A stretch of 21,855 nt of DNA, from positions 1 to 21,855 of the forward strand of contig JAPLCH010000219.1 in the NCBI GenBank assembly GCA_026392325.1, written 5' to 3'. Source of the DNA: Solirubrobacterales bacterium (GTDB lineage Bacteria; Actinomycetota; Thermoleophilia; Solirubrobacterales; Solirubrobacteraceae). Below are positions 14,278 to 20,369 of the stretch, one piece after another. Both the position numbers and the translations under genes were made by a program. The first letter of the stretch is position 1. Each line of letters opens with the position of its first letter. The notes below the pieces were generated by a model. That model worked only from the letters and a program-made list of their open reading frames with translations. It ran no database searches and was not told the origin of the DNA.

Positions 14278-14885
14278 GAGAGTTCAGTCCCGGCCGAATC
14301 ACCAGACTGGATGATCAGGCCCTCGGCCGCACGGGCCGCAGCTTCAATCAACTCAACAACCTGGGTCTTTGACTCGACAAACCTGCCAAGCACGAAACTG
14401 CTGACAATCTGAGGATCAGTTGAGTCCGGTCGACCAACGCCGATGCGAATTCGATGAAAATCAGGGCCACCGAGCTGCTGCGTGAGTGACTTGAGCCCGT
14501 TGTGCCCCGCGGACCCACCGCCCAAACGGGTCCTGACCTCACCAAACGGAATGTCCAGCTCGTCATGCAAGACCACGACATGATCCAAGGGAACCCCAAG
14601 GCTTCCCCGCGCAGGCCCAACAGAGGTGCCCGACTCGTTCATAAAGGTCTGAGGCAGAAGGACCGCGACCCTCGGGCCACCAGGTCCAGTTCGGCCCTCT
14701 GTGATCAGACCGTTGAACTTCTTCTTCGCCTTCGGCAAGTCCCAACGATCTGTGAGGAGGCTCGCGACCTCAAACCCAATGTTGTGACGGGTGGCCGCAT
14801 AACGCGTGCCGGGATTTCCCAAGCCGACGACCAACCAGTCAGCCGGCGCAGCCGCACCTCGGCCGCGCGAGCCGCGCAGCCGCAC
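14274..14885 (-). CDS. pth: Peptidyl-tRNA hydrolase
   Basis: Releases tRNA from prematurely dropped peptidyl-tRNAs by cleaving the ester bond; essential in most bacteria. The 203-residue product carries VVGLGNPGTRYAATRHNIGF with the conserved Asn and catalytic His, LLPQTFMNESG, VVLHDELDIPFG with the conserved Asp, and GGSAGHNGLKS. The N-terminal 15 residues (Arg/Gly/Ala-rich) precede the usual family start, so the GTG at 14885 may be upstream of, or equal to, the real start. It begins three bases after the rplY stop and overlaps mfd at the other end, making a tight rplY-pth-mfd operon. The rplY-pth pairing is widespread. Confidence 0.97.
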   Translation of the reverse strand: MRLRGSRGRGAAAPADWLVVGLGNPGTRYAATRHNIGFEVASLLTDRWDLPKAKKKFNGLITEGRTGPGGPRVAVLLPQTFMNESGTSVGPARGSLGVPLDHVVVLHDELDIPFGEVRTRLGGGSAGHNGLKSLTQQLGGPDFHRIRIGVGRPDSTDPQIVSSFVLGRFVESKTQVVELIEAAARAAEGLIIQSGDSAGTELS

Positions 14886-14888
14886 GAC

Positions 14889-15575
14889 TTAAGCTCCGTC
14901 GCCGTCGCTGTCGCCGTCGGAGGAATCGTCGGAGGCTGCAGCTTCTGCTGCTTCGCCCTCTTCGCCGACAACCTCGGTCTCGCTCTCTTCCTCATCGCGC
15001 TCAACCTGCTGAGCCATACGGGAAGCGGCGAGTGTGGCAATAACGATGTCACCCTCATCGGTGATCTCGGTGCCCTCAGGGGCAACAAGGTCAGAGATAT
15101 GAAGCGAATCGCCAATCTCCATCTGCGACGCGTCAATAACAAGGCTGTCTGGGATGGCAGTAGGAAGCGACTCCACCGTGATCTCACGGATGATCTGCTC
15201 AAGCAGACCACCGAAGCGAACACCCGGTGAAAGCTCTGCGCCAACGACTTCAACTGGGACGGAAGCCTGAACCTTCTTGGTCAGGTCCACGCGAATAAGG
15301 TCAATGTGCATGATGCGGCCGGTGACCGGGTGACGCTGCTGGTCACGGATCAGCACTGGCTGGGACTTGTCGCCATCAATGTGAAGGTCAATAAGTGCGC
15401 TGTGCACTGAAAGGACTCCGCGGAGCGCGCGCTCGTTGACCGTCAGAGAGACAGGGTCAGAGCCGCCGCCGTAAACAACACCGGGCACAAGGCCTTCGGC
15501 ACGCAGGCGACGAGCGGTGCGTGAGCCGTCCGCTTCGCGGTGGGTTGCTTCGAGAACTGGAGTTTCAGTAGCCAT
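14889..15575 (-). CDS. rplY: 50S ribosomal protein L25 (Ctc/TL5 type)
   Basis: Binds 5S rRNA in the large ribosomal subunit; the long form is the general-stress protein Ctc. The 228-residue product has the N-terminal 5S-binding domain (READGSRTARRLRAEGLVPGVVYGG) and the C-terminal TL5 beta domain (VEVVGAELSPGVRFGG, EITVESLPTAIPDSL, DISHI-like region with DSLHISDL). The tail is strongly acidic and low-complexity, rich in Glu, Asp, Ser and Ala, which is common in actinobacterial L25. The ATG at 15575 is preceded at nine bases by TAACCT on the minus strand, suggesting a near-leaderless mRNA. It is the first gene of the rplY-pth-mfd unit. Confidence 0.97.
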   Translation of the reverse strand: MATETPVLEATHREADGSRTARRLRAEGLVPGVVYGGGSDPVSLTVNERALRGVLSVHSALIDLHIDGDKSQPVLIRDQQRHPVTGRIMHIDLIRVDLTKKVQASVPVEVVGAELSPGVRFGGLLEQIIREITVESLPTAIPDSLVIDASQMEIGDSLHISDLVAPEGTEITDEGDIVIATLAASRMAQQVERDEEESETEVVGEEGEAAEAAASDDSSDGDSDGDGA

Positions 15576-15584
15576 CGGTTCAGC

Positions 15585-15590
15585 AGGTTA
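15585..15590 (-). promoter_or_regulatory. -10-like element of rplY
   Basis: TAACCT on the minus strand, nine bases before the rplY ATG, in the octamer GCTAACCT seen before two other genes in the window. Confidence 0.5.
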
Positions 15591-15596
15591 GCGGTT

Positions 15597-15623
15597 GCTG
15601 CCGGACCCGTGCGGTCCGGCAGC
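15597..15623 (-). terminator. GC-rich terminator hairpin after the cupredoxin gene
   Basis: A perfect 11-bp stem pairs 15597-15607 (GCTGCCGGACC) with 15613-15623 around a 5-nt loop. It lies 24 bases after the cupredoxin stop on the minus strand and just before the rplY -10. It lacks a T-tract, as many actinobacterial hairpin terminators do. Confidence 0.7.
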
Positions 15624-15647
15624 GCCAATCGCATTCCGCTGGGAGGT

Positions 15648-15956
15648 CTAAGAGACCTTGACAGTCGTCTTCTGGGCGTTCGCGCCGTGGACGGAACAGA
15701 AGTACGTGAACGTGCCCGTGGCAGTGAACTTGCGCGAAGCAGAACCATTCTTGGTCGTGCTCGTTGAAACGCCCGGGCCCTTGACATTGTGAATCATGGA
15801 GCCACTCCACGACCACTTGACCGTGTCGTTCTTCTTGATCGAAACAGTCTTGACACCAAACGTCCAGTTAACTGTCTTGGTCGTTGAGGCAAAGGCTGGG
15901 ATGGCCAGAACAGCGGCCACTGCTAGTGCTGCAAAAAAGATTGATACGCGACGCAT
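15648..15956 (-). CDS. Secreted cupredoxin (plastocyanin-like copper protein)
   Basis: A 102-residue exported protein with a signal peptide (MRRVSIFFAALAVAAVLAIPAFAS) and a single cupredoxin domain, expected to carry one type-1 copper and shuttle electrons outside the membrane. Ligands visible are His in MIHNVKG and Cys and His in YFCSVHG. The usual axial Met is absent: with plastocyanin spacing (Cys+8) the residue is Gln, and no Met occurs in the loop. I chose ATG 15956 over the in-frame ATG at 15986 because AGGAGAGA ends two bases before it and the signal peptide starts there. It is a single-gene unit between a promoter and a hairpin terminator. The redox partner is unknown. Confidence 0.9.
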   Translation of the reverse strand: MRRVSIFFAALAVAAVLAIPAFASTTKTVNWTFGVKTVSIKKNDTVKWSWSGSMIHNVKGPGVSTSTTKNGSASRKFTATGTFTYFCSVHGANAQKTTVKVS

Positions 15957-15989
15957 TGTCTCTCCTGATTTGGGTTCGAACTTCAACTT

Positions 15990-15995
15990 ATGTTA
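15990..15995 (-). promoter_or_regulatory. -10-like element of the cupredoxin gene
   Basis: TAACAT on the minus strand lies 33 bases before the ATG at 15956, leaving room for a leader with the AGGAGA ribosome site. The in-frame upstream ATG at 15986 would lie too close to it for a leadered start. Confidence 0.4.
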
Positions 15996-16064
15996 GGTGA
16001 AGTCTCTCACACGTGGCGCAGATTCCCGAAGCTCCAAGTAAAAGATGTGGAAAACCCGAAAGGG

Positions 16065-16538
16065 CTAAACGAGCAGGTTGGGCACGCCAGGACACGCACC
16101 CTCACGGGCAATCGGATTCGAAAGCTTGATCAGGTGAACTCCGAACCCGCTGACCACATTGCCCGTCTTCTGAATCACAAGACACTCAACAACCGGAAGC
16201 CGCGAACCAATGTGCCAGGCAATCCGCGCTACGCCAGTCGACCCCCCCGGTGAAACTCCAGCTGCCTGAGTGATCTGAAGAATCTCCAACGGAAGCCCTG
16301 GGCCAGAAACCTTGGCCAGAAGCTTGACCACATTCGCATGGCACTTGGTCCCAAGCCCACAGTTAGGCAACTCGCGGGCAATTCCCTGGACATTGCCGCT
16401 TGCCTGATCACGGATCACCTGTTCAACAAGGACACGCTCAGCGCCGCGTGCACCCAACACCCGACCAACCCCAAGGCTGACCACGATGAACACAGCTCCA
16501 AGAGCAACGATCAGGGCTATGCGAACTGGACGTGACAT
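16065..16538 (-). CDS. Membrane-anchored conserved hypothetical protein
   Basis: A 157-residue protein with one N-terminal membrane helix (IALIVALGAVFIVVSLGVG) and an extracytoplasmic domain of about 125 residues. That domain has four Cys (NCGLGTKC, ECLV, GACPG), likely making disulphides, and a strand-rich core (RIAWHIGSRLPVVECLVIQK, VSGFGVHLIKLS). No catalytic motif is recognised. The ATG at 16538 has TATTCT 11 bases upstream and a purine-rich GGGGAGAG between. It sits downstream of the 105-residue gene in the same direction but has its own promoter-like hexamer. Function unknown; anchoring outside the membrane is inferred. Confidence 0.8.
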   Translation of the reverse strand: MSRPVRIALIVALGAVFIVVSLGVGRVLGARGAERVLVEQVIRDQASGNVQGIARELPNCGLGTKCHANVVKLLAKVSGPGLPLEILQITQAAGVSPGGSTGVARIAWHIGSRLPVVECLVIQKTGNVVSGFGVHLIKLSNPIAREGACPGVPNLLV

Positions 16539-16549
16539 GACTCTCCCCG

Positions 16550-16555
16550 AGAATA
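16550..16555 (-). promoter_or_regulatory. -10-like element of the membrane-anchored hypothetical
   Basis: TATTCT on the minus strand, 11 bases before the ATG at 16538; it is the same hexamer as at the rhomboid-like gene. Confidence 0.45.
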
Positions 16556-16576
16556 CGGCTCAAGCCGGGTCAGTGG

Positions 16577-16894
16577 TCAGGCCCCGCCGCCACGGATCAC
16601 AAAACCACGCTCGGCCAACCCGCCAAGTGCATCCTCAAACGACCCGTAGTCACGAGCGGTGAGCAAGTCAACCGGAACGCCACCAGGCCCCTTAGTTCGA
16701 GCCCACCTCTTCAAAACAGCGGGGCCAGCATTCTCCTCTGCCTCCGCAAGCAGTGCCAACAAGATGGGAACGGCGGGAAGCGAGTCAGCATCACCAGAGA
16801 TCAGCTCAAGAGATGAAGCCCCAAGCGCCAGACAAAGCTCATCATCGTCCAGCCCCAACAGGTCAGCCAGACGCCTGGCGTCCCCCTGCGCCAC
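16577..16894 (-). CDS. Small conserved hypothetical protein following prs
   Basis: A 105-residue soluble protein read from GTG (16892-16894), three bases after the prs stop, so it is very likely co-translated with prs. It is helical: LADLLGLDDDELCLALG, then LPAVPILLALLAEAEE, then VLKRWARTKG, then VPVDLLTARDYGSFEDALGGLAERGFVI. The order helix bundle, W-containing helix, P-x-D-L-L and terminal helix loosely resembles the toxin-binding C-terminal domain of Xre/MbcA/ParS antitoxins (DUF2384). There is no RES-type toxin beside it, so this would be a domain resemblance, not a toxin-antitoxin pair. Function unknown. Confidence 0.78.
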   Translation of the reverse strand: MAQGDARRLADLLGLDDDELCLALGASSLELISGDADSLPAVPILLALLAEAEENAGPAVLKRWARTKGPGGVPVDLLTARDYGSFEDALGGLAERGFVIRGGGA

Positions 16895-16897
16895 GGG

Positions 16898-17920
16898 CTA
16901 GAAGAGCTGGTTCTCTCCGCCAAAGACCTCACTCACGGAACCATCCGTGAAGATCTGGCGGATTGACGTCGTCAGCAGCTCCGCGCACGAAAGCACCCGG
17001 ATGTTTGACGGAGCCCCGGCAGCCAAAGGAATCGTGTCAGTGACGACAATCTCCTCAAAGTGCGAGGAGGCAAGATTCTCAAAAGCATTACCTGAAAGAA
17101 CAGGATGTGTTGCAGCCGCATAAACCTTCGTTGCGCCCTCATCCAGAACAGTCTGCGCGGCAGCCTTGAGGGTGCCCGCCGTGTCAATGATGTCGTCCAC
17201 GATCAGAGCGGTGCGACCACGCACGTCACCAATGATGTGTCCCACTTCAGCCTGCTGATGCTCCGGCCGCTCCTTGTTCAACAACGCAAGGTCAGCTCCG
17301 ATCGTTGAAGCAAACTTCTTGTTCAACTTCACGCGGCCAGCATCCGGAGACACCACGACGAGATCATCAAGACCAAGATCATCGAAGTACTGGGTCAAAG
17401 TGAACATCGCGGTCATGTGATCACACGGCTTCTGGAAGAAACCCTGAATCTGACCAGAGTGAAGATCCATCGTGAGGATGCGGTCAATGCCAGCTGCCTC
17501 AAGCATGCGGGCCACAAGACGGGCGCTGATCGGCTCACGCGGGGCGCTCTTCTTGTCCTGGCGGCTGTAGCCGTACCAAGGACAAACTGCGATCACACGA
17601 TGGGCTGAGCCGCCAACGGCAGCATCAACCATGACCATCAGTTCCATCAGAGCGTCATTCGCAGTAAGACCAAGCTCCGGGTTTGCGCAAATTGGTTGGA
17701 TCAGGAAAACATCAGCGCCACGGATTGACTCGTGGAAGCGGCAGTAGACCTCACCATTGCTGAAAGTCTTTGTCGTCACACCACCGAGATCAACACCAAG
17801 TCGGTCGGCAATGCGACCCGACAGCACCGGGTTCGCGCGCCCGCTGAACAGCATGAGGCGCTTGTCGTAATCAATGTCGAGGTGGGTTCCCCCGGCGAGT
17901 GCATCCTCAAGAGTGCTCAT
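16898..17920 (-). CDS. prs: Ribose-phosphate pyrophosphokinase
   Basis: Makes PRPP from ribose-5-phosphate and ATP, feeding purine, pyrimidine, His, Trp and NAD synthesis. The 340-residue product has the class I features: LMLFSGRANPVLSGRIAD, FSNGEVYCRFHESIRG, PWYGYSRQDKKS, the catalytic region MDLHSGQIQGFFQ (about 150), and the PRPP loop LIVDDIIDTAGT (about 240). The frame is open to 18019, but I start at ATG 17920 (MSTLEDAL): TACACT lies nine bases upstream, and the additional 33 residues do not look conserved and would reach into glmU's end. It follows glmU by 61 bases, as in other actinobacteria. Confidence 0.97.
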   Translation of the reverse strand: MSTLEDALAGGTHLDIDYDKRLMLFSGRANPVLSGRIADRLGVDLGGVTTKTFSNGEVYCRFHESIRGADVFLIQPICANPELGLTANDALMELMVMVDAAVGGSAHRVIAVCPWYGYSRQDKKSAPREPISARLVARMLEAAGIDRILTMDLHSGQIQGFFQKPCDHMTAMFTLTQYFDDLGLDDLVVVSPDAGRVKLNKKFASTIGADLALLNKERPEHQQAEVGHIIGDVRGRTALIVDDIIDTAGTLKAAAQTVLDEGATKVYAAATHPVLSGNAFENLASSHFEEIVVTDTIPLAAGAPSNIRVLSCAELLTTSIRQIFTDGSVSEVFGGENQLF

Positions 17921-17929
17921 TGAGGCGCG

Positions 17930-17935
17930 AGTGTA
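17930..17935 (-). promoter_or_regulatory. -10-like element of prs
   Basis: TACACT on the minus strand, nine bases before the ATG at 17920, with no Shine-Dalgarno site. It lies between the glmU stop and the prs start, so prs may be transcribed separately as well as by read-through. Confidence 0.45.
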
Positions 17936-17981
17936 TGGACTGTGCGGGACAGCCGCAGCAGTACCCCTCGAAGGAGAGCCC

Positions 17982-19358
17982 TCATCCATCGTCCCGATTG
18001 CGCTCTGCGTAATCCTCAATCACAGTCTGCCGGGGCCTTGCAATACCCAACGCGCCATCCGGAACATCCCCCGTGATCGCCGATCCGGCACCTGTCACAG
18101 CACCCTCCCCAACGGTCACCGGAGCAACGAGCGAAGTATGGACGCCAGTGCGTGCCCTGGCCCCGACAACAGTCCGATGCTTGTTGCGCCCATCGTAATT
18201 CGCAGTGATCGTGCTGGCCCCAAGATTCGCTCCCGCGCCAACATCCGCATCACCCACATAAGACAAGTGCGGCACCTTCGCCCCTTCCCCAAGCCGGGTG
18301 TTCTTCAGCTCAACAAAAGTTCCAGCCTTCGCATTTGGCCCCACGTCAGCACCAGGCCGCAGGTAGGCAAACGGGCCAACCGTCGCCCCATCCCCGACCT
18401 TCGCAAGGACAAGGCGGCTCATCGTGACCTCCGCCCCATTACCAACCTCAGCATCCTCAAGAACCGAATGTGGGCCGATGACTGAACCGGACCCAATGAT
18501 TGTTGTGCCGCGCAAGACCGAGCCCAGAAGGATTGTTGAATCCTCACCGATCTCAACCGAAGCGTCAATCGCAACACTGCCCGGAGCCTCGATCGTCACA
18601 CCGTTACGCATGTGCCGCTCGCAGATTCTCCTCTGCGCAAGCTCCTGAACCCGTGCAAGGTCCGCCCGGTCATTGACTCCAATCGTCAAAGCAGCGTCAT
18701 GCACTTCAACCGCGAGAACCGTCTCACCCCGGTCAGCAAGAGCAGCTACCGCATCCGGAAGGTAACGCTCACCCTGAGCGTTTGCAGACCCAACACCAGC
18801 AAGCAATTCCTTAAGGCCAGCAACACGGAAAACAACCACGCCGGTATTCACCTCATCAATCAGCAACTCCTCAGGTGAAGCATCCTCAACATTCTTTGTC
18901 TCCACAACTCGCACGAACGTCCCAGACGCATCACGGACAATTCGGCCATAGCCCGACGGGTCCTCCAACCTCATCGTTGCGATCGTCGCAGCTGCCCCAT
19001 TTTCACTATGCGCCTGGAGGACAGCGCTGATCGTTGCCGCATCAATCAACGGAACATCACCGGCAAGAACAACAACCGCCTGACTGTCAGCAAGATGATC
19101 CACGGCAGCAGCAAGAGCGCCAGCAGTCCCATCCGCCTCAGGCTGAACCGCATGAATAACACCCTCAGGAAGGTGCTCTTCCAAAGCCCGATCAGGCGAA
19201 CCCACAACCACAGTCACCGAAGCACCAGCAGCACGCGCAGCGCTGATTGACCATGCCACCATCGGCACCCCGCAAACGGGGTGAAGGACTTTTGCAAGCG
19301 GAGAACGCATGCGAGTGCCGCGACCAGCGGCCAGAATGGCGACTGCCACACCGTCCAT
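17982..19358 (-). CDS. glmU: Bifunctional UDP-GlcNAc pyrophosphorylase / GlcN-1-P acetyltransferase
   Basis: Performs the last two steps to UDP-N-acetylglucosamine, the precursor of peptidoglycan and cell-surface glycans. The 458-residue product has an N-terminal uridyltransferase domain (AILAAGRGTRMRSPLAKVLHPV, residues about 7-28; VVLAGDVPLID with the metal Asp; SGYGRIVRD; IDEVNTGVVVF) and a C-terminal left-handed beta-helix acetyltransferase (hexapeptide repeats, GTFVELKNTRLGEGAKVPHLSY, ANYDGRNKHRTVVG). The frame stays open upstream through the tRNA-Gln, so I start at ATG 19358, where homology begins and TACGAT lies eight bases upstream. It is divergent from tRNA-Gln and followed by prs. 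Confidence 0.98.
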   Translation of the reverse strand: MDGVAVAILAAGRGTRMRSPLAKVLHPVCGVPMVAWSISAARAAGASVTVVVGSPDRALEEHLPEGVIHAVQPEADGTAGALAAAVDHLADSQAVVVLAGDVPLIDAATISAVLQAHSENGAAATIATMRLEDPSGYGRIVRDASGTFVRVVETKNVEDASPEELLIDEVNTGVVVFRVAGLKELLAGVGSANAQGERYLPDAVAALADRGETVLAVEVHDAALTIGVNDRADLARVQELAQRRICERHMRNGVTIEAPGSVAIDASVEIGEDSTILLGSVLRGTTIIGSGSVIGPHSVLEDAEVGNGAEVTMSRLVLAKVGDGATVGPFAYLRPGADVGPNAKAGTFVELKNTRLGEGAKVPHLSYVGDADVGAGANLGASTITANYDGRNKHRTVVGARARTGVHTSLVAPVTVGEGAVTGAGSAITGDVPDGALGIARPRQTVIEDYAERNRDDG

Positions 19359-19365
19359 GAATGCG

Positions 19366-19391
19366 GATCGTATCCGTCCAGCGATACGATC
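19366..19391. promoter_or_regulatory. Symmetric divergent promoter of glmU and tRNA-Gln
   Basis: GATCGTATC (19366-19374) and GATACGATC (19383-19391) are a perfect 9-bp inverted repeat with an 8-nt centre. Each arm holds TACGAT on one strand: the minus copy (19372-19367) is eight bases before the glmU ATG, the plus copy (19385-19390) is 27 bases before the tRNA. They read as two back-to-back -10 elements 12 bp apart; a regulator operator is an alternative. Confidence 0.5.
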
Positions 19392-19400
19392 GCTCACACC

Positions 19401-19413
19401 GCAACACTGTTGC
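19401..19413. repeat. Short palindrome before tRNA-Gln
   Basis: GCAAC-ACT-GTTGC is a perfect 5-bp inverted repeat ending four bases before the tRNA, within its likely 5' leader. Confidence 0.4.
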
Positions 19414-19417
19414 GCGT

Positions 19418-19488
19418 TGGGGGATCGTCTAATGGCAAGACTCCGGCTTTTGGAGCCGGCTATCGGGGTTCGAATCCCTGTCCCCCAG
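19418..19488 (+). tRNA. tRNA-Gln (anticodon UUG)
   Basis: A 71-nt tRNA. The acceptor TGGGGGA (19418-19424) pairs with TCCCCCA (19481-19487) and is followed by discriminator G. The anticodon stem CCGGC/GCCGG encloses TTTTGGA with anticodon UUG. The T-arm GGGG-TTCGAAT-CCCT is canonical apart from the end pair. CCA is not encoded. Confidence 0.96.
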
Positions 19489-19547
19489 TAAGACCCTCTG
19501 GACAACAAGCCGAGCCGCCCTAAAAAGCTCGCCGGGCGATGACTATG

Positions 19548-19569
19548 TGACCAGCCCTCCGGGCCGGTC
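19548..19569 (-). repeat. First copy of a 22-bp hairpin repeat
   Basis: TGACCAGCCCTCCGGGCCGGTC differs by one loop base from 19671-19692. Read on the minus strand it forms a 9-bp stem with one G-U pair. It looks like a duplicated copy of the terminator of the neighbouring minus-strand gene. Confidence 0.75.
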
Positions 19570-19571
19570 TG

Positions 19572-19620
19572 GGGGTTCGAATCCCTGTCCCCCAGTGAAG
19601 CGCCGGCCGATGAGTAAATG
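19572..19620 (+). repeat. Duplicated 3' end of tRNA-Gln plus flank
   Basis: Bases 19572-19596 are identical to 19465-19489, the T-arm, acceptor 3' strand and following base of tRNA-Gln (25 bp). The next 24 bases (19597-19620) are shared with the third copy. No 5' half of a tRNA precedes it, so it is not a functional tRNA. This is the classic appearance of an integrase attachment-site remnant, although no integrase is present. Confidence 0.88.
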
Positions 19621-19638
19621 TCAGGCAACGCCATCAAA

Positions 19639-19672
19639 GTCCCCCAGTGAAGCGCCGGCCGATGAGTAAATG
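19639..19672 (+). repeat. Third partial tRNA-Gln 3' end copy
   Basis: This 34-bp segment is identical to 19587-19620, containing the last ten bases of the shared tRNA 3' end plus 24 bp of flank. The two copies are separated by 18 bp. Confidence 0.88.
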
Positions 19673-19692
19673 ACCAGCCCTACGGGCCGGTC
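19671..19692 (-). terminator. Terminator hairpin of the DUF2064-like gene (second hairpin repeat)
   Basis: On the minus strand GACCGGCCC-GTA-GGGCTGGTC forms a 9-bp stem with one G-U pair, followed by ATTTACTC. It overlaps the first two bases of the stop codon site at 19691-19693, so it begins directly at the gene end. Confidence 0.6.
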
Positions 19693-20263
19693 AAACTCCA
19701 ATCAGGGCGGCGATGTCCTCTGGCGTCATCGGGTCAACCCTGGCTGCGGCGAGGTCATCAAGAGTTTCGAGGTTGCGCTCAGCTCGAAGCATTCCCGCCT
19801 CAAGGTCTGCGCCCTTTGTGGCCGCTGCGAGCAGACCTCCGGCCGTGCCGTCCGTCCCGTTGCCGGCTGCGTCGAGCAGGTCCTGACGGACTGGGGACAT
19901 TGTGAGCAGGTACCAACCGCCGCCAAGTGTCGCTCCGAAAATGACTCCGCAACCATGGGCAAGGTCTCCGCGGATGTCCTCGGCATGGGACTTGCCCAAG
20001 CGCGCCATTGTCGGTCGGACGATGAGGACGGCCTCGGCCCCGAGCGCGGCGGCAGACAGTTCAGCCTCGCTCACCAAGACGGGCTGCTCTGACGAAATCG
20101 TCAGACACCAACGCTTGGCCCGTTCGACCAGGAGGAGCATCAGGGCCTCGCGCAACTCGGCTGCCAGTCCGTCTTTGAGACCGGGTAGCGAGCCGGCAGG
20201 TCCCGGTTCTGGATCCCAAAGGATCAGACAGCGCAGTTTTATGGGTCCTTCGTCAACCGGCAT
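19691..20263 (-). CDS. Degenerate DUF2064-type (GT-A fold) glycosyltransferase-like protein
   Basis: A 190-residue protein resembling the DUF2064/TIGR04282 group of small GT-A-like nucleotide-sugar enzymes. The best match is the C-terminal half: ARLGKSHAEDIRGDLAHG, then VIFGATLGGGWYLLTM, then LRAERNLETLDDLAAARVDP, which follow the family order (dL..G, fgP..DGGyYL, RdldT..Dl). The metal-binding Asp of the DGGyYL motif is Gly here, and the N-terminal PG..KTRL nucleotide loop is not kept (PGPAGSLPGLKDGL). It is therefore probably inactive or altered. I chose ATG 20263 because TAGCAT lies eight bases upstream; the frame is open to a GTG at 20362, inside the promoter region of the divergent hydrolase. 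Confidence 0.65.
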   Translation of the reverse strand: MPVDEGPIKLRCLILWDPEPGPAGSLPGLKDGLAAELREALMLLLVERAKRWCLTISSEQPVLVSEAELSAAALGAEAVLIVRPTMARLGKSHAEDIRGDLAHGCGVIFGATLGGGWYLLTMSPVRQDLLDAAGNGTDGTAGGLLAAATKGADLEAGMLRAERNLETLDDLAAARVDPMTPEDIAALIGV

Positions 20264-20271
20264 GACCTCCG

Positions 20272-20277
20272 ATGCTA
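20272..20277 (-). promoter_or_regulatory. -10-like element of the DUF2064-like gene
   Basis: TAGCAT on the minus strand, eight bases before ATG 20263. The intervening CGGAGGTC could alternatively act as a close Shine-Dalgarno site. Confidence 0.4.
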
Positions 20278-20325
20278 GGAGGCCGGGCGGCACCCCTGCA
20301 CCTAGCCAATTGGGCATGAGAGGGC

Positions 20326-20331
20326 TATGCT
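20326..20331 (+). promoter_or_regulatory. Candidate -10 of the secreted hydrolase gene
   Basis: TATGCT lies 52 bases before the ATG at 20384, giving a leader of about 45 nt with a ribosome site. No good -35 is seen at the normal spacing. Confidence 0.4.
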
Positions 20332-20369
20332 TGGGATGTCCGGTCAGGGAGGCTGGACACACTACGAAG

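Noticed and set aside
16577..16894. Complete toxin-antitoxin pair with the 105-residue gene as antitoxin
   Set aside because: The neighbours are prs and a membrane-anchored hypothetical; neither resembles a RES or other toxin.
19570..19596. Second tRNA-Gln gene
   Set aside because: Only the T-arm and acceptor 3' strand are present; no 5' acceptor, D-arm or anticodon arm precedes them.
19359..19637. 93-residue N-terminal extension of GlmU
   Set aside because: It translates the antisense of tRNA-Gln and its repeats. GlmU homology begins at ATG 19358, just after a -10-like hexamer.
19548..19692. CRISPR array
   Set aside because: There are only two copies of each repeat, spacers are unequal (18 and about 100 bp), the units derive from the tRNA and a terminator hairpin, and no cas gene is present.
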